Of a stretch of 46,170 nucleotides of DNA, positions 7,471 to 14,619 are shown piece by piece (position 1 is the first letter of the stretch; each line of letters opens with the position of its first letter). This DNA is from CAZXVW01 sp964644025 (lineage in GTDB: Bacteria; Acidobacteriota; Terriglobia; Bryobacterales; Bryobacteraceae), in contig CAZXVW010000006.1 of NCBI GenBank assembly GCA_964644025.1, positions 1-46,170 on the forward strand, read 5' to 3'. The position numbers and the translations under genes were made by a program. The notes below the pieces were generated by a model, which was not told where the DNA came from, ran no database searches, and saw only the letters and a program-made list of their open reading frames with translations.

Positions 7471-8208
7471 ATGTTGTCTTTGAACGGAACAGCGCCCGGC
7501 AGCGCCGCTCGCGCCCGGCAGGAACAGCCATCTCAGCCTGAGAACGAGGCGTTGGAGAGAAATGACCAAAGCCACGAGCCGGGCCGGCAGTCCCGGGCCG
7601 GAAAGTACTCGCGATGGGCGAGGCTGGTGGAGCGTATCCGCGCCGGCGACCAGCGGGGCATGGAGGAACTTTACGAGGTCTTCTCCAGCGGCATCCGTTT
7701 CTACCTCTGCCGCCAAATCGGGCCCCAGGAGCTGGACGATAAGGTCCACGACACGTTCTTGATCGTGATCCAGGCGATCCGGCGCGGCGACCTCCGGGAG
7801 CCGGAACGCCTGATGGGCTTCATCCGCACCGTGGCCCGGCGGCAGGTGGCCGCTCACATCGAGAACGCGGTCCATCATCGCCGGGAAGAGGTGGAACTAG
7901 ACGCGGGCCTGCCGGTCGCCGACCACGGCGTGGATCCGGAACAGCAGGCTATTGCCCACCAGAGGGTGGAGATTATGAAAGAAGTGCTGGCCGGAATCTC
8001 CACCCGCGACCGCGAGATCTTAACCCGGTTCTATCTCCAAGGGCAAACGCAGCAGCAGATTTGCACCGAGATGAACCTGACGGAGACGCAGTTCCGCCTG
8101 CTGAAGTCCCGGGCGAAAGCGCGGTTTGGAGAGATTGGGAGAAGAAAGCTGGCCCGCCGGCCCTTGTCGAAGCTTTTAATGAGATTATCGGCTCGCCAGC
8201 GCCACTAG
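7471..8208 (+). CDS. ECF-type RNA polymerase sigma factor
   Basis: A 245-aa sigma factor with region 2 at about residues 50-130 (RAGDQRGMEELYEVF through VHDTFLIVIQAIRRG and GFIRTVARRQVAAHI) and region 4 at about 170-225 (STRDREILTRFYLQGQTQQQICTEMNLTETQFRLLKSRA, a helix-turn-helix; read here as consecutive short motifs). Region 3 is absent, as expected for ECF sigmas. The first 50 residues are a Gln/Glu/Arg-rich tail with no family match. ATG 7471 is supported by GAGGAA ending 10 nt upstream, inside the CHAT gene end. It should direct RNA polymerase to a specific regulon and be held inactive by the neighbouring zinc-finger protein. Co-transcription with the CHAT gene is very likely from the 6-bp gap. 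Confidence 0.93.
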   Translation: MLSLNGTAPGSAARARQEQPSQPENEALERNDQSHEPGRQSRAGKYSRWARLVERIRAGDQRGMEELYEVFSSGIRFYLCRQIGPQELDDKVHDTFLIVIQAIRRGDLREPERLMGFIRTVARRQVAAHIENAVHHRREEVELDAGLPVADHGVDPEQQAIAHQRVEIMKEVLAGISTRDREILTRFYLQGQTQQQICTEMNLTETQFRLLKSRAKARFGEIGRRKLARRPLSKLLMRLSARQRH

Positions 8209-8248
8209 TGGGAAAGGAGGGCGACGTTCTATCCAGGCGCGTCTGTGA

Positions 8249-8277
8249 TTGAATGTTGTGAGTTCGTCGAATATACT
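8249..8277 (+). promoter_or_regulatory. Internal sigma70-like promoter for the anti-sigma gene
   Basis: TTGAAT at 8249-8254 and TATACT at 8272-8277 have an ideal 17-bp spacer. Transcription would start around 8284, at or just after the ATG at 8282, so ATG 8300 could be used from this promoter while the upstream operon message could use 8282. This would allow anti-sigma to be made independently of CHAT and sigma. Confidence 0.5.
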
Positions 8278-8281
8278 CGTT

Positions 8282-8932
8282 ATGCCCACACCATCCGGCA
8301 TGCATCCATCGGATGACGAATTGGAACTTTATTCGCTGGGGAGGCTGCCCGAAGACCGGCTGGCCTCACTCGAGGAACACCTGCTGGCCTGTGAGGAGTG
8401 CCGGAAGCGGCTGGCACAGGCTGATGAATACGTGGCCGCGATGCGGCAGGCCTTGAGCGAGCTGAACCGTGAAGCCGGCGAGCCCGCAGAGAGACGCCGG
8501 CGCGGGGAGGGGTTCGTCTCGCGGTTCCTGGCCATCCCCAAGCCGGCTTGGGCGGGAGCGGCTGCCGCAGTGGCCTTGCTGCTCCTGGTGCTGCCGGCAC
8601 GCCATCCCACTGCGGCACCGTTCGAGATCCAACTCAGCACGTTTCGCGGTGGCGGCGCGCCGTTGAACGCCCCGGCTCCGGCCGGCCGCGAACTGATCCT
8701 GAATCTTGACATTACGGGGTTGCCGGCGCTGTCCCGTTTCCAGGTCGAGGTAGTGGATTCGGCCGGCGGCGTCATCTATCAAGGCCCGGCTGTTCCCGCC
8801 GGCGATACGGTGAGAGTGAAGCTCGGACGGAGCCTGGAGGCCGGCCAGTACTGGGTCCGAATCTACCGGCCCACGGCGCCGGCCGGGAGCGAGCGCGAAC
8901 TGTTGCGGGAGCTGAGCCTCCCGGTTCAATGA
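8282..8932 (+). CDS. Transmembrane zinc-finger anti-sigma factor
   Basis: A 216-aa protein with the zf-HC2 anti-sigma fold: HPSDDELELYSLGRLPEDRL then H33, C37 and C40 in HLLACEEC, a basic juxtamembrane stretch (ERRRRGEGF), a single membrane segment at about 89-105 (Ala/Leu/Val-rich), and a periplasmic beta-rich domain of about 110 aa. The cytoplasmic zinc finger should bind the sigma factor encoded just upstream and the outer domain should sense or be processed by a signal. The frame is open from TTG 8249; ATG 8282 and ATG 8300 are both plausible, and 8300 would give the usual short N-terminus. AGGAGG at 8216-8221 is too far from any start to decide. It is the last gene of the CHAT operon. 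Confidence 0.85.
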   Translation: MPTPSGMHPSDDELELYSLGRLPEDRLASLEEHLLACEECRKRLAQADEYVAAMRQALSELNREAGEPAERRRRGEGFVSRFLAIPKPAWAGAAAAVALLLLVLPARHPTAAPFEIQLSTFRGGGAPLNAPAPAGRELILNLDITGLPALSRFQVEVVDSAGGVIYQGPAVPAGDTVRVKLGRSLEAGQYWVRIYRPTAPAGSERELLRELSLPVQ

Positions 8933-9020
8933 ACGGCCGGCGACCGCGTAAAATTTGACCCCCCGTAGCACCGGCTCTCTCTCCGCGGGCAAGCTTGCCT
9001 CCCGCCAGCCACAGACCCCG

Positions 9021-9097
9021 GACCACCGACCAGAGACCAGAGACCAGCGACCAGCGACCAGCGACCAGAGACCAGAGACCAGCGACCAGCGACCATC
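9021..9097. repeat. Heptanucleotide tandem repeat, 11 units of GACCAGM
   Basis: Eleven consecutive 7-bp units fill 9021-9097. The inner nine read GACCAGA or GACCAGC, with edge units GACCACC and GACCATC. The A/C variants come in blocks (AA CCC AA CC). It lies between the anti-sigma gene and the first sulfatase in a 266-bp gap that has no ORF. It is a simple tandem array with no spacers, so not CRISPR. A 7-bp unit is prone to slipped-strand length change. Confidence 0.93.
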
Positions 9098-9198
9098 CCC
9101 GGCCGGCGGCTGGAACCCGGGAGAATCCGGTTTGGCGTTAGAATGGCAGACGGAATCTGCCGCTCGCAAGGCGCTGCCTATCCTTCAGGAGAGTGCAA

Positions 9199-10617
9199 AT
9201 GAACCGATTCATTCCTGCCATCGCGGCGTTGCTGGCTGCCGGGGCGGTCGCCGCCGAGCGCCCGCCCAATGTCGTCATCCTCCTCGTAGACGACATGGGC
9301 TGGACCGGCCCCGCTGTCTACGGCTCCGACCTGCATGAAACCCCGAACATTGACCGCTTCGCCACCGAGGCTGTCCGCTTTACCGACGCTTACGCCGCCG
9401 CGCCCGTCTGCACGCCCACCCGCGCATCCATCATGACGGGCAAGTACCCGGCGCGTCTCAATATGACCATCTGGCACGAGGCCGCACGGAATCCGCCAAT
9501 GAACCGCAAGCTCATTCCGCCCGTAGTGCTCGGCGATCTCCCGCACGATGAGGTCACCATCGCCGAAGTGCTCCACGCCGCCGGTTACCTCACCGTCCAC
9601 ATCGGCAAGTGGCACCTCGGCGAAGCCGCTTACTATCCGGAAACCCAGGGCTTCGACATCAACATTGGCGGCACATTCTGGGGCGCTCCACAATCGTTCT
9701 TTTTCCCCTACCGTGGAACCCAATTCTTCGACAAGGAGCTGCGCTATGTCCCCGGCCTCCCCTGGGGACAGCCAGGTGAATATCTCACTGACCGGCTCAC
9801 CGACGAAGCCCTCAACGTGATCGAGAAGGCCTCGAGCCGCCCGTTCTTCCTCAACATGTGCTACCACACCGTGCATACTCCCATTCAGGGCAAACCCGAG
9901 TTGGTCGAACGATACAAAGGCAAGCTCCGGCCCGGCGCGCGCCATAAGAACCCGGACTACGCCGCCATGGTCGCCAGCCTCGACGAGAGCGTCGGACGCA
10001 TCCTCGCCAAGATCGACGAGCGCGGCCTTGCCGACAATACCGTCGTTATCTTCACCTCCGACAACGGCGGCTTCATCAACAACTTCCAGGGCGTTCCCGT
10101 CACCGACAACCACCCGCTGCGTTCCGGGAAGGGATCGCTTTACGAAGGCGGCGTCCGTGTGCCCCTCATCGTCCGCTGGCCTGGCGTCACCCAGCCCAAC
10201 TCTGTCTCCCGCGAACCCGTCGCGAGCATCGACTTCTATCCCACCATCCTTGAGATCACCGGCCTCACCGGCAACGCCGCCCACAACGCGAATGTCGACG
10301 GCCTCAGCCTCGTCCCCGTCCTCCGCGACCCCGGCGCCACCCTTTCCCGCGACGCCCTTTACTTTCACTATCCGCACTACTACCAGACGACCTCACCGGT
10401 GAGCGCCGTCCGCGCCCGTGACTGGAAGCTCCTGGAGTACTTCGAGGACAACCACGTCGAACTCTACCGCCTGGCTGACGATCTCAGTGAATCGAAGGAC
10501 CTGTCCGCCGACGCGCCCGCGCGAGCCCGCCAACTCCGCGACGCTCTTCACTCCTGGCGCGCTTCGGTCAACGCCAGCATGCCGAAGCCGAACCCGAACC
10601 CGAATCCGCGGCGTTGA
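9199..10617 (+). CDS. Exported formylglycine sulfatase 1 (arylsulfatase A-like)
   Basis: Sulfatase of 472 aa that should hydrolyse a sulfate ester in the periplasm. A Sec signal peptide occupies residues 1-19. DDMG (D31, D32) supplies metal ligands, and C71 in CTPTR is the cysteine to be converted to formylglycine, within the CxPxR-x-S-x-x-TG signature. GKWHLGE and TSDNGG are also present. The Cys-type site needs a formylglycine-generating enzyme, which is not encoded here. ATG 9199 has AGGAGA 6 nt upstream, and TAGAAT at 9139-9144 is a possible -10. Third codon positions are dominated by C (CTC, ATC, GTC), unlike neighbours that use more G. Its end overlaps the region before sulfatase 2. Confidence 0.94.
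   Translation: MNRFIPAIAALLAAGAVAAERPPNVVILLVDDMGWTGPAVYGSDLHETPNIDRFATEAVRFTDAYAAAPVCTPTRASIMTGKYPARLNMTIWHEAARNPPMNRKLIPPVVLGDLPHDEVTIAEVLHAAGYLTVHIGKWHLGEAAYYPETQGFDINIGGTFWGAPQSFFFPYRGTQFFDKELRYVPGLPWGQPGEYLTDRLTDEALNVIEKASSRPFFLNMCYHTVHTPIQGKPELVERYKGKLRPGARHKNPDYAAMVASLDESVGRILAKIDERGLADNTVVIFTSDNGGFINNFQGVPVTDNHPLRSGKGSLYEGGVRVPLIVRWPGVTQPNSVSREPVASIDFYPTILEITGLTGNAAHNANVDGLSLVPVLRDPGATLSRDALYFHYPHYYQTTSPVSAVRARDWKLLEYFEDNHVELYRLADDLSESKDLSADAPARARQLRDALHSWRASVNASMPKPNPNPNPRR
9217..9256 (+). repeat. 40-bp exact direct repeat, copy 1 (signal-peptide core)
   Basis: These 40 bases are identical to 10695-10734. They encode the hydrophobic core AIAALLAAGAVAA in the signal peptide of sulfatase 1, in the same reading frame as the second copy. 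The flanking bases differ at both ends. Confidence 0.95.
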
Positions 10618-10619
10618 CG

Positions 10620-10625
10620 TATACT
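10620..10625 (+). promoter_or_regulatory. Possible -10 (TATACT) for leaderless sulfatase 2 transcript
   Basis: TATACT lies 6 nt before the ATG at 10632, with no Shine-Dalgarno sequence between. Transcription would begin at about the start codon. No good -35 is seen, so this is tentative. Confidence 0.3.
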
Positions 10626-10631
10626 GTCACC

Positions 10632-12308
10632 ATGTCTTGTCCAATCCATCGTCGCGACCCTCTACGGTACCTCACCGCCGGCGCCACTAGCGCCGCCATC
10701 GCGGCGTTGCTGGCTGCCGGGGCGGTCGCCGCCGGCGCGCGGGCAGCCGCGGCGGAACGGCCCAACATTGTCCTCATCATGGCCGACGACATGGGTTACT
10801 CCGACATCGGCTGCTACGGGGGTGAGATCCAGACGCCGAATCTCGACCGGCTCGCCGCGAACGGATTACGATTCACCCAGTTCTACAACACCGGCCGGTG
10901 CTGCCCTACCCGGGCTTCCCTGCTCACCGGCCTGTATCCCCACCAGACGGGCATCGGGCACATGACGAACGAAGACACCCGGCTGCGCTTTGATCTCGGC
11001 TACCCGGGCTATCGCGGTTATCTCAACCACAGTTGCGTCACCATCGCCGAGGCTCTCAAGCCGGCCGGATACCGAACGCTCATGGTGGGCAAGTGGCACG
11101 TGGGTACCTTCAAGGGCATGTGGCCGCCGGACCGGGGCTTTGATGAGTACTACGGGATCATTCGCGGCGCCGCGAATTATTTCCGTCCCAGGCCGGAGCG
11201 GCTCCTGTCGCTGAACCTGACACCGGTGGTTCCGGGGAAGAACTTTTACACCACCGACGCTTTCACCGATTACGCCATCCGGTTCCTCCGCGAGGCCGAC
11301 CGGAACAACGACGCCCAGCCGTTCTTTCTCTACGTCGCTTATAACAGTCCGCACTGGCCGCTGAACGCTTGGCCGGAAGACATTGCCAAGTATCGGGGGA
11401 AGTACCGGAAGGGCTGGGATGCGCTGCGCCAGCAGCGCTACCAGCGGATGATCCGGATGGGGCTGATCCGGAAGGAATGGAAGTTGACCCCGCGGGACGG
11501 CGCGCCGGCCTGGAGCAGCCTGCCGGAGTCCACGCAGGAGGAGATGGAGTACCGGATGGCGATCTACGCGGCTCAGGTGGACCGGATGGATCAGGACATC
11601 GGCCGCCTCCTGGCGGCGCTGCGCGAGCTCGGGGAATTTGACAACACGGTGATCCTGTTCCTTTCCGACAACGGCGGCTGCGCCGAGGGCGGCAACCTCG
11701 GAGGCGGCCCCGCCTCCCAGCTCGGAACCAAGAAGGGCTACTTTCTCACTTACGGCCGCGGATGGGCCAACGCTTCCAACACGCCCTTCCGCCGGTATAA
11801 GCACTGGGTGCACGAGGGCGGCATCGCCAGCCCGCTCATCGTTCATTGGCCGCGCGGCATTCAGGCCAAGGGCGAGTTCCGAAAGCAGCCCGCGCACCTG
11901 ATCGACCTGATGGCCACCGCCCTGGATCTGGCGAAAGCCAAGTACCCGACCGAGTACCGGGGGCACAAGATCCTGCCCCTGGAGGGCAGGAGCCTGGTGC
12001 CGGCATTCGCGAACCGGCCCATCGAGCGCGAGGCCCTTTACTGGGAGCATGAGGGCAACCGTGCGGTGCGGATGGGCAAATGGAAGCTGGTGGCTTTCAA
12101 TGGCAAGGATTGGGAGCTTTACGATATGGAGGCCGATCGCACCGAGATGAATGACCTCTCGGCGAAGCATCCCGAGCTCCGCCAGAAAATGATCAACATG
12201 TACGAAGCGTGGGCGAAACGCTGCCACGTGCTTCCCGGCCGGCCCAAGCGCAAGCCGGGCTTCACACCGCCCCACCTGGACTACCCGAAGATGGCGGACT
12301 ATCAGTGA
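10632..12308 (+). CDS. Exported formylglycine sulfatase 2
   Basis: Sulfatase of 558 aa. A long leader (about 41 residues) ends in an Ala-rich stretch and contains the same core as sulfatase 1. The catalytic domain opens with RPNIVLIMADDMGYSDIG; C90 in CCPTR is the formylglycine precursor, followed by ASLLTGLYPHQTGIGHM. GKWHVG, FLYVAYNSPHWP and FLSDNGG mark the rest of the active site. The C-terminal part resembles typical arylsulfatase A-type enzymes (YDMEADRTEMNDL). ATG 10632 is used because upstream TTG 10614 overlaps the previous stop and adds no signal-like sequence. It forms a cluster with sulfatases 1 and 3, probably acting on different bonds of one sulfated glycan. Confidence 0.94.
   Translation: MSCPIHRRDPLRYLTAGATSAAIAALLAAGAVAAGARAAAAERPNIVLIMADDMGYSDIGCYGGEIQTPNLDRLAANGLRFTQFYNTGRCCPTRASLLTGLYPHQTGIGHMTNEDTRLRFDLGYPGYRGYLNHSCVTIAEALKPAGYRTLMVGKWHVGTFKGMWPPDRGFDEYYGIIRGAANYFRPRPERLLSLNLTPVVPGKNFYTTDAFTDYAIRFLREADRNNDAQPFFLYVAYNSPHWPLNAWPEDIAKYRGKYRKGWDALRQQRYQRMIRMGLIRKEWKLTPRDGAPAWSSLPESTQEEMEYRMAIYAAQVDRMDQDIGRLLAALRELGEFDNTVILFLSDNGGCAEGGNLGGGPASQLGTKKGYFLTYGRGWANASNTPFRRYKHWVHEGGIASPLIVHWPRGIQAKGEFRKQPAHLIDLMATALDLAKAKYPTEYRGHKILPLEGRSLVPAFANRPIEREALYWEHEGNRAVRMGKWKLVAFNGKDWELYDMEADRTEMNDLSAKHPELRQKMINMYEAWAKRCHVLPGRPKRKPGFTPPHLDYPKMADYQ
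10695..10734 (+). repeat. 40-bp exact direct repeat, copy 2 (signal-peptide core)
   Basis: Identical to 9217-9256 and in the same frame, within the leader of sulfatase 2. The two sulfatase genes are otherwise clearly different in the bases on both sides, so identity is confined to this patch. Confidence 0.95.
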
Positions 12309-12356
12309 CGTGGAGTGGTCCACCCGGGTGAGGAATTCCGCAAGAAAGGCGAGGCA

Positions 12357-13175
12357 ATGCCGAAAAACAAAACTCCCAACCAGTGGAGCCGGCTCCTGAC
12401 GCCGGCTTCGCTCGCCGAATACGGCGCCATCGATAAGGCCCGGCCCAAGGACCCGTTCGATCCGGGCGGCGCCTGGAGGCAAACCTGGCGCCTGTGGCTG
12501 TTGCGCCGCAACACGAAGGACGTCAACCACCGCGGCTTTATCCGGCTGGAACGCAGGCCTTCCTCCAGTGGCAAGAGCTTTGACCTGGATATTACGCAGA
12601 CCGCGATCCAGGTTTCCCAATACGCGGTCCACCAGATGAGAGCGCGCCTGCGTTGCGCGGGCGACGCGCTGGCCACGCCGGTCTCCTGGAGCATCCAGAC
12701 GCGGCTGTTCTCCGTCACCGGTGACCGGGAATTCACCGAGGCCGCCGTCCAGAAGAAGGGATCGCTCACGGGCGGGAAGTTACGCACTGAGGCCGGCGGG
12801 CGAACCTTCGAGGAGGACTTGTCCGGGCCGGTGACCTCGAACTGGTCGCTGTTCGAGGCGCTGGAGCGGTTGCCGGGCCCGGAGGCGCCGCCGCTGGGCT
12901 TCACGCTGCTGGACGAGCTCGACAAGATCAAGCCCGCGCAGCGGTTGCGCTTCCGGCAGACAACTTCGATCCCGTTCGGCGGCGAGACCGTGAAGGTCCA
13001 CTGCTACCAGCGGCTCGGCGAAGGGCATCTGCCTTGCTACTACTACGTGGACGGCAACCATCGCCTGTTGCTCATGATCAGTGAGCTGCGGGCTTATATT
13101 CTCGACGCGGATGCCGAGCGAAAGCATGAGGAAATCTTGAAACGGCTCGCCGGCAGCAGAAGGAGGACGTCATGA
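12357..13175 (+). CDS. Hypothetical protein within the sulfatase cluster
   Basis: A 272-aa protein I do not recognise. It has no clear signal peptide or membrane segment. It is rich in beta-strand-like alternations (FIRLERRP, VSWSIQTRLFSVTG, KVHCYQRLGEG), with a helical C-terminus (LDADAERKHEEILKRLAG). Two clues about use are positional: it sits 48 bp after sulfatase 2, and its stop overlaps the ATG of sulfatase 3 (ATGA at 13172-13175), so the three genes are likely translated from one message. ATG 12357 is preferred, with an AGGCGAGG stretch just upstream; GTG 12315 is an alternative that adds 14 residues. A substrate-binding or enzyme role is possible but not shown. Confidence 0.7.
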   Translation: MPKNKTPNQWSRLLTPASLAEYGAIDKARPKDPFDPGGAWRQTWRLWLLRRNTKDVNHRGFIRLERRPSSSGKSFDLDITQTAIQVSQYAVHQMRARLRCAGDALATPVSWSIQTRLFSVTGDREFTEAAVQKKGSLTGGKLRTEAGGRTFEEDLSGPVTSNWSLFEALERLPGPEAPPLGFTLLDELDKIKPAQRLRFRQTTSIPFGGETVKVHCYQRLGEGHLPCYYYVDGNHRLLLMISELRAYILDADAERKHEEILKRLAGSRRRTS

Positions 13176-14563
13176 AGAAACATTCGGCCGCCTCGCGGCC
13201 CGCGCGGTACTCCCGCCGCGAATTCCTCGGCGGCGGCGCTATTGCGGCAACGACGCTCGCCAGCGGCATGGCGCCGGCCGCCGCCCCGGCGAAGCGGCCT
13301 AACTTCCTGCTCCTGATTACGGACCAACAGGGGCTCGATACGCTTTCCGCCCTCGGCTGCCCGGCCATTCATACGCCGAACCTGGACCGGCTGGCCCGCC
13401 GCGGTGTCTCCTTCCTGGAATCGCACTCGACCAACCCGGTCTGCTCGCCGGCCCGCAGCAGCTTGTTCACCGGCCGCACCAGTTGCGAAACGGGCGTGAT
13501 CGTCAACGGCCGGCCGATCCGGCCGGAATTGCCGAACCTGGGGCAGTGGCTGGGACAGCAGGGTTACGAAACCGTCTACTGCGGAAAGTGGCATCTGCCG
13601 GGTTCCTACACCACCCGGATTCCCGGCTTCACGGTGATCCCCGGCGGGCTTGGGGGACAGGGCACGCTCGGCGATCAGTGCGTCTCGAGCGCCTCGGAAG
13701 GCTACCTGCGCAACCGCCGGCGCGAGAAACCATTCTTCCTGGTTTCCTCGTTCCTGCAGCCGCACGATGTCTGCAACTGGACCGGCCGGCGGAAGAACCA
13801 TGCCGAGCCGTTGCCTTTCCCGGAGATCGCGGATGCGCTCCCCCCGCTGCCCGCCAACTTCCATTACGATCCCAAGGAACCAAAGCGCGGGGCGCCGGCG
13901 CGGATCCCGGGCGCCGGGTGGACCGAACAGGAGTGGCGTTATTACCTGTGGAGCTATTACCGGATGGTCGAGGAGGCCGAGCACGAGGTGGGGCGCGTGC
14001 TGCGCGCGCTCGAACAGTCCGGCGAGGCGGACAACACGGTCATCATTTTCACCGCCGATCACGGTGAGGGCCGCGGGCGGCACCAGTCCATCCTGAAGAA
14101 TTTCTTGTACGATGAGGCGGTCAAGGTCCCGCTTATCATCTCGTGGCCGGGCCGGATCGCCGAGAATGTTCAGGACCGCGAGCACCTGGTCTGCGGGCTG
14201 GACGTTATGCCGACGGTTTGCGACCTGGCCGGTATTCCTGCCCCGAAGGGCGTGCGCGGCCTCAGCCTGCGGCCACTGCTGGAGCGGAAAAAGACCTCCT
14301 GGCGGGAGTTCGTCGTCACCGAGGTGCGCCGCGACAGCGGGCGCATGATCCGCACGGCCGATTTCAAATACATCGTTTACCGCAATGATCCGGTGCAACA
14401 GCTCTTCGACATGAAGCGCGACGCCGGCGAAACGAAGAACCTCATCGATGAGGCCAGGTATGCCGCGATACTTCGGGAACACCGGAAACTGCTGAACGAT
14501 TGGGAGGCGCACCTGGACCGGGCGCCGGGCACGCCGCCTCCGTTTCGCGTTGCGGCCTCGTAG
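13172..14563 (+). CDS. Tat-exported formylglycine sulfatase 3
   Basis: Sulfatase of 463 aa with a Tat signal (SRREFLGGGAIAATTLASG, residues 14-32), so it should be exported folded. The catalytic core starts RPNFLLLITDQQG; C91 in CSPAR is the formylglycine precursor. TADHGEGRG replaces the usual SDNGG, a form common in the choline-sulfatase/heparan-type branch, and QLFDMKRDAGETKNL is the typical C-terminal motif. Translation is coupled to the preceding hypothetical gene by a 4-bp overlap. Sulfatases 1 and 2 use Sec-like leaders, so the three enzymes in this cluster take different export routes. Confidence 0.94.
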   Translation: MKKHSAASRPARYSRREFLGGGAIAATTLASGMAPAAAPAKRPNFLLLITDQQGLDTLSALGCPAIHTPNLDRLARRGVSFLESHSTNPVCSPARSSLFTGRTSCETGVIVNGRPIRPELPNLGQWLGQQGYETVYCGKWHLPGSYTTRIPGFTVIPGGLGGQGTLGDQCVSSASEGYLRNRRREKPFFLVSSFLQPHDVCNWTGRRKNHAEPLPFPEIADALPPLPANFHYDPKEPKRGAPARIPGAGWTEQEWRYYLWSYYRMVEEAEHEVGRVLRALEQSGEADNTVIIFTADHGEGRGRHQSILKNFLYDEAVKVPLIISWPGRIAENVQDREHLVCGLDVMPTVCDLAGIPAPKGVRGLSLRPLLERKKTSWREFVVTEVRRDSGRMIRTADFKYIVYRNDPVQQLFDMKRDAGETKNLIDEARYAAILREHRKLLNDWEAHLDRAPGTPPPFRVAAS

Positions 14564-14619
14564 CGGAGCCGCGCGCTTGCATCGGAGGCGGTGAGCGTGG
14601 CGTAATCAGCAATTGAGCA

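Noticed and set aside
4999..8932. Type III-E CRISPR (Craspase-like) locus
   Set aside because: TPR-CHAT and sigma genes are present, but there is no Cas7-11-like gene, no CRISPR array and no Csx30-like gene in the window; only the logic is similar.
9021..9097. Possible CRISPR-like repeat
   Set aside because: Units are 7 bp and contiguous, with no spacers.
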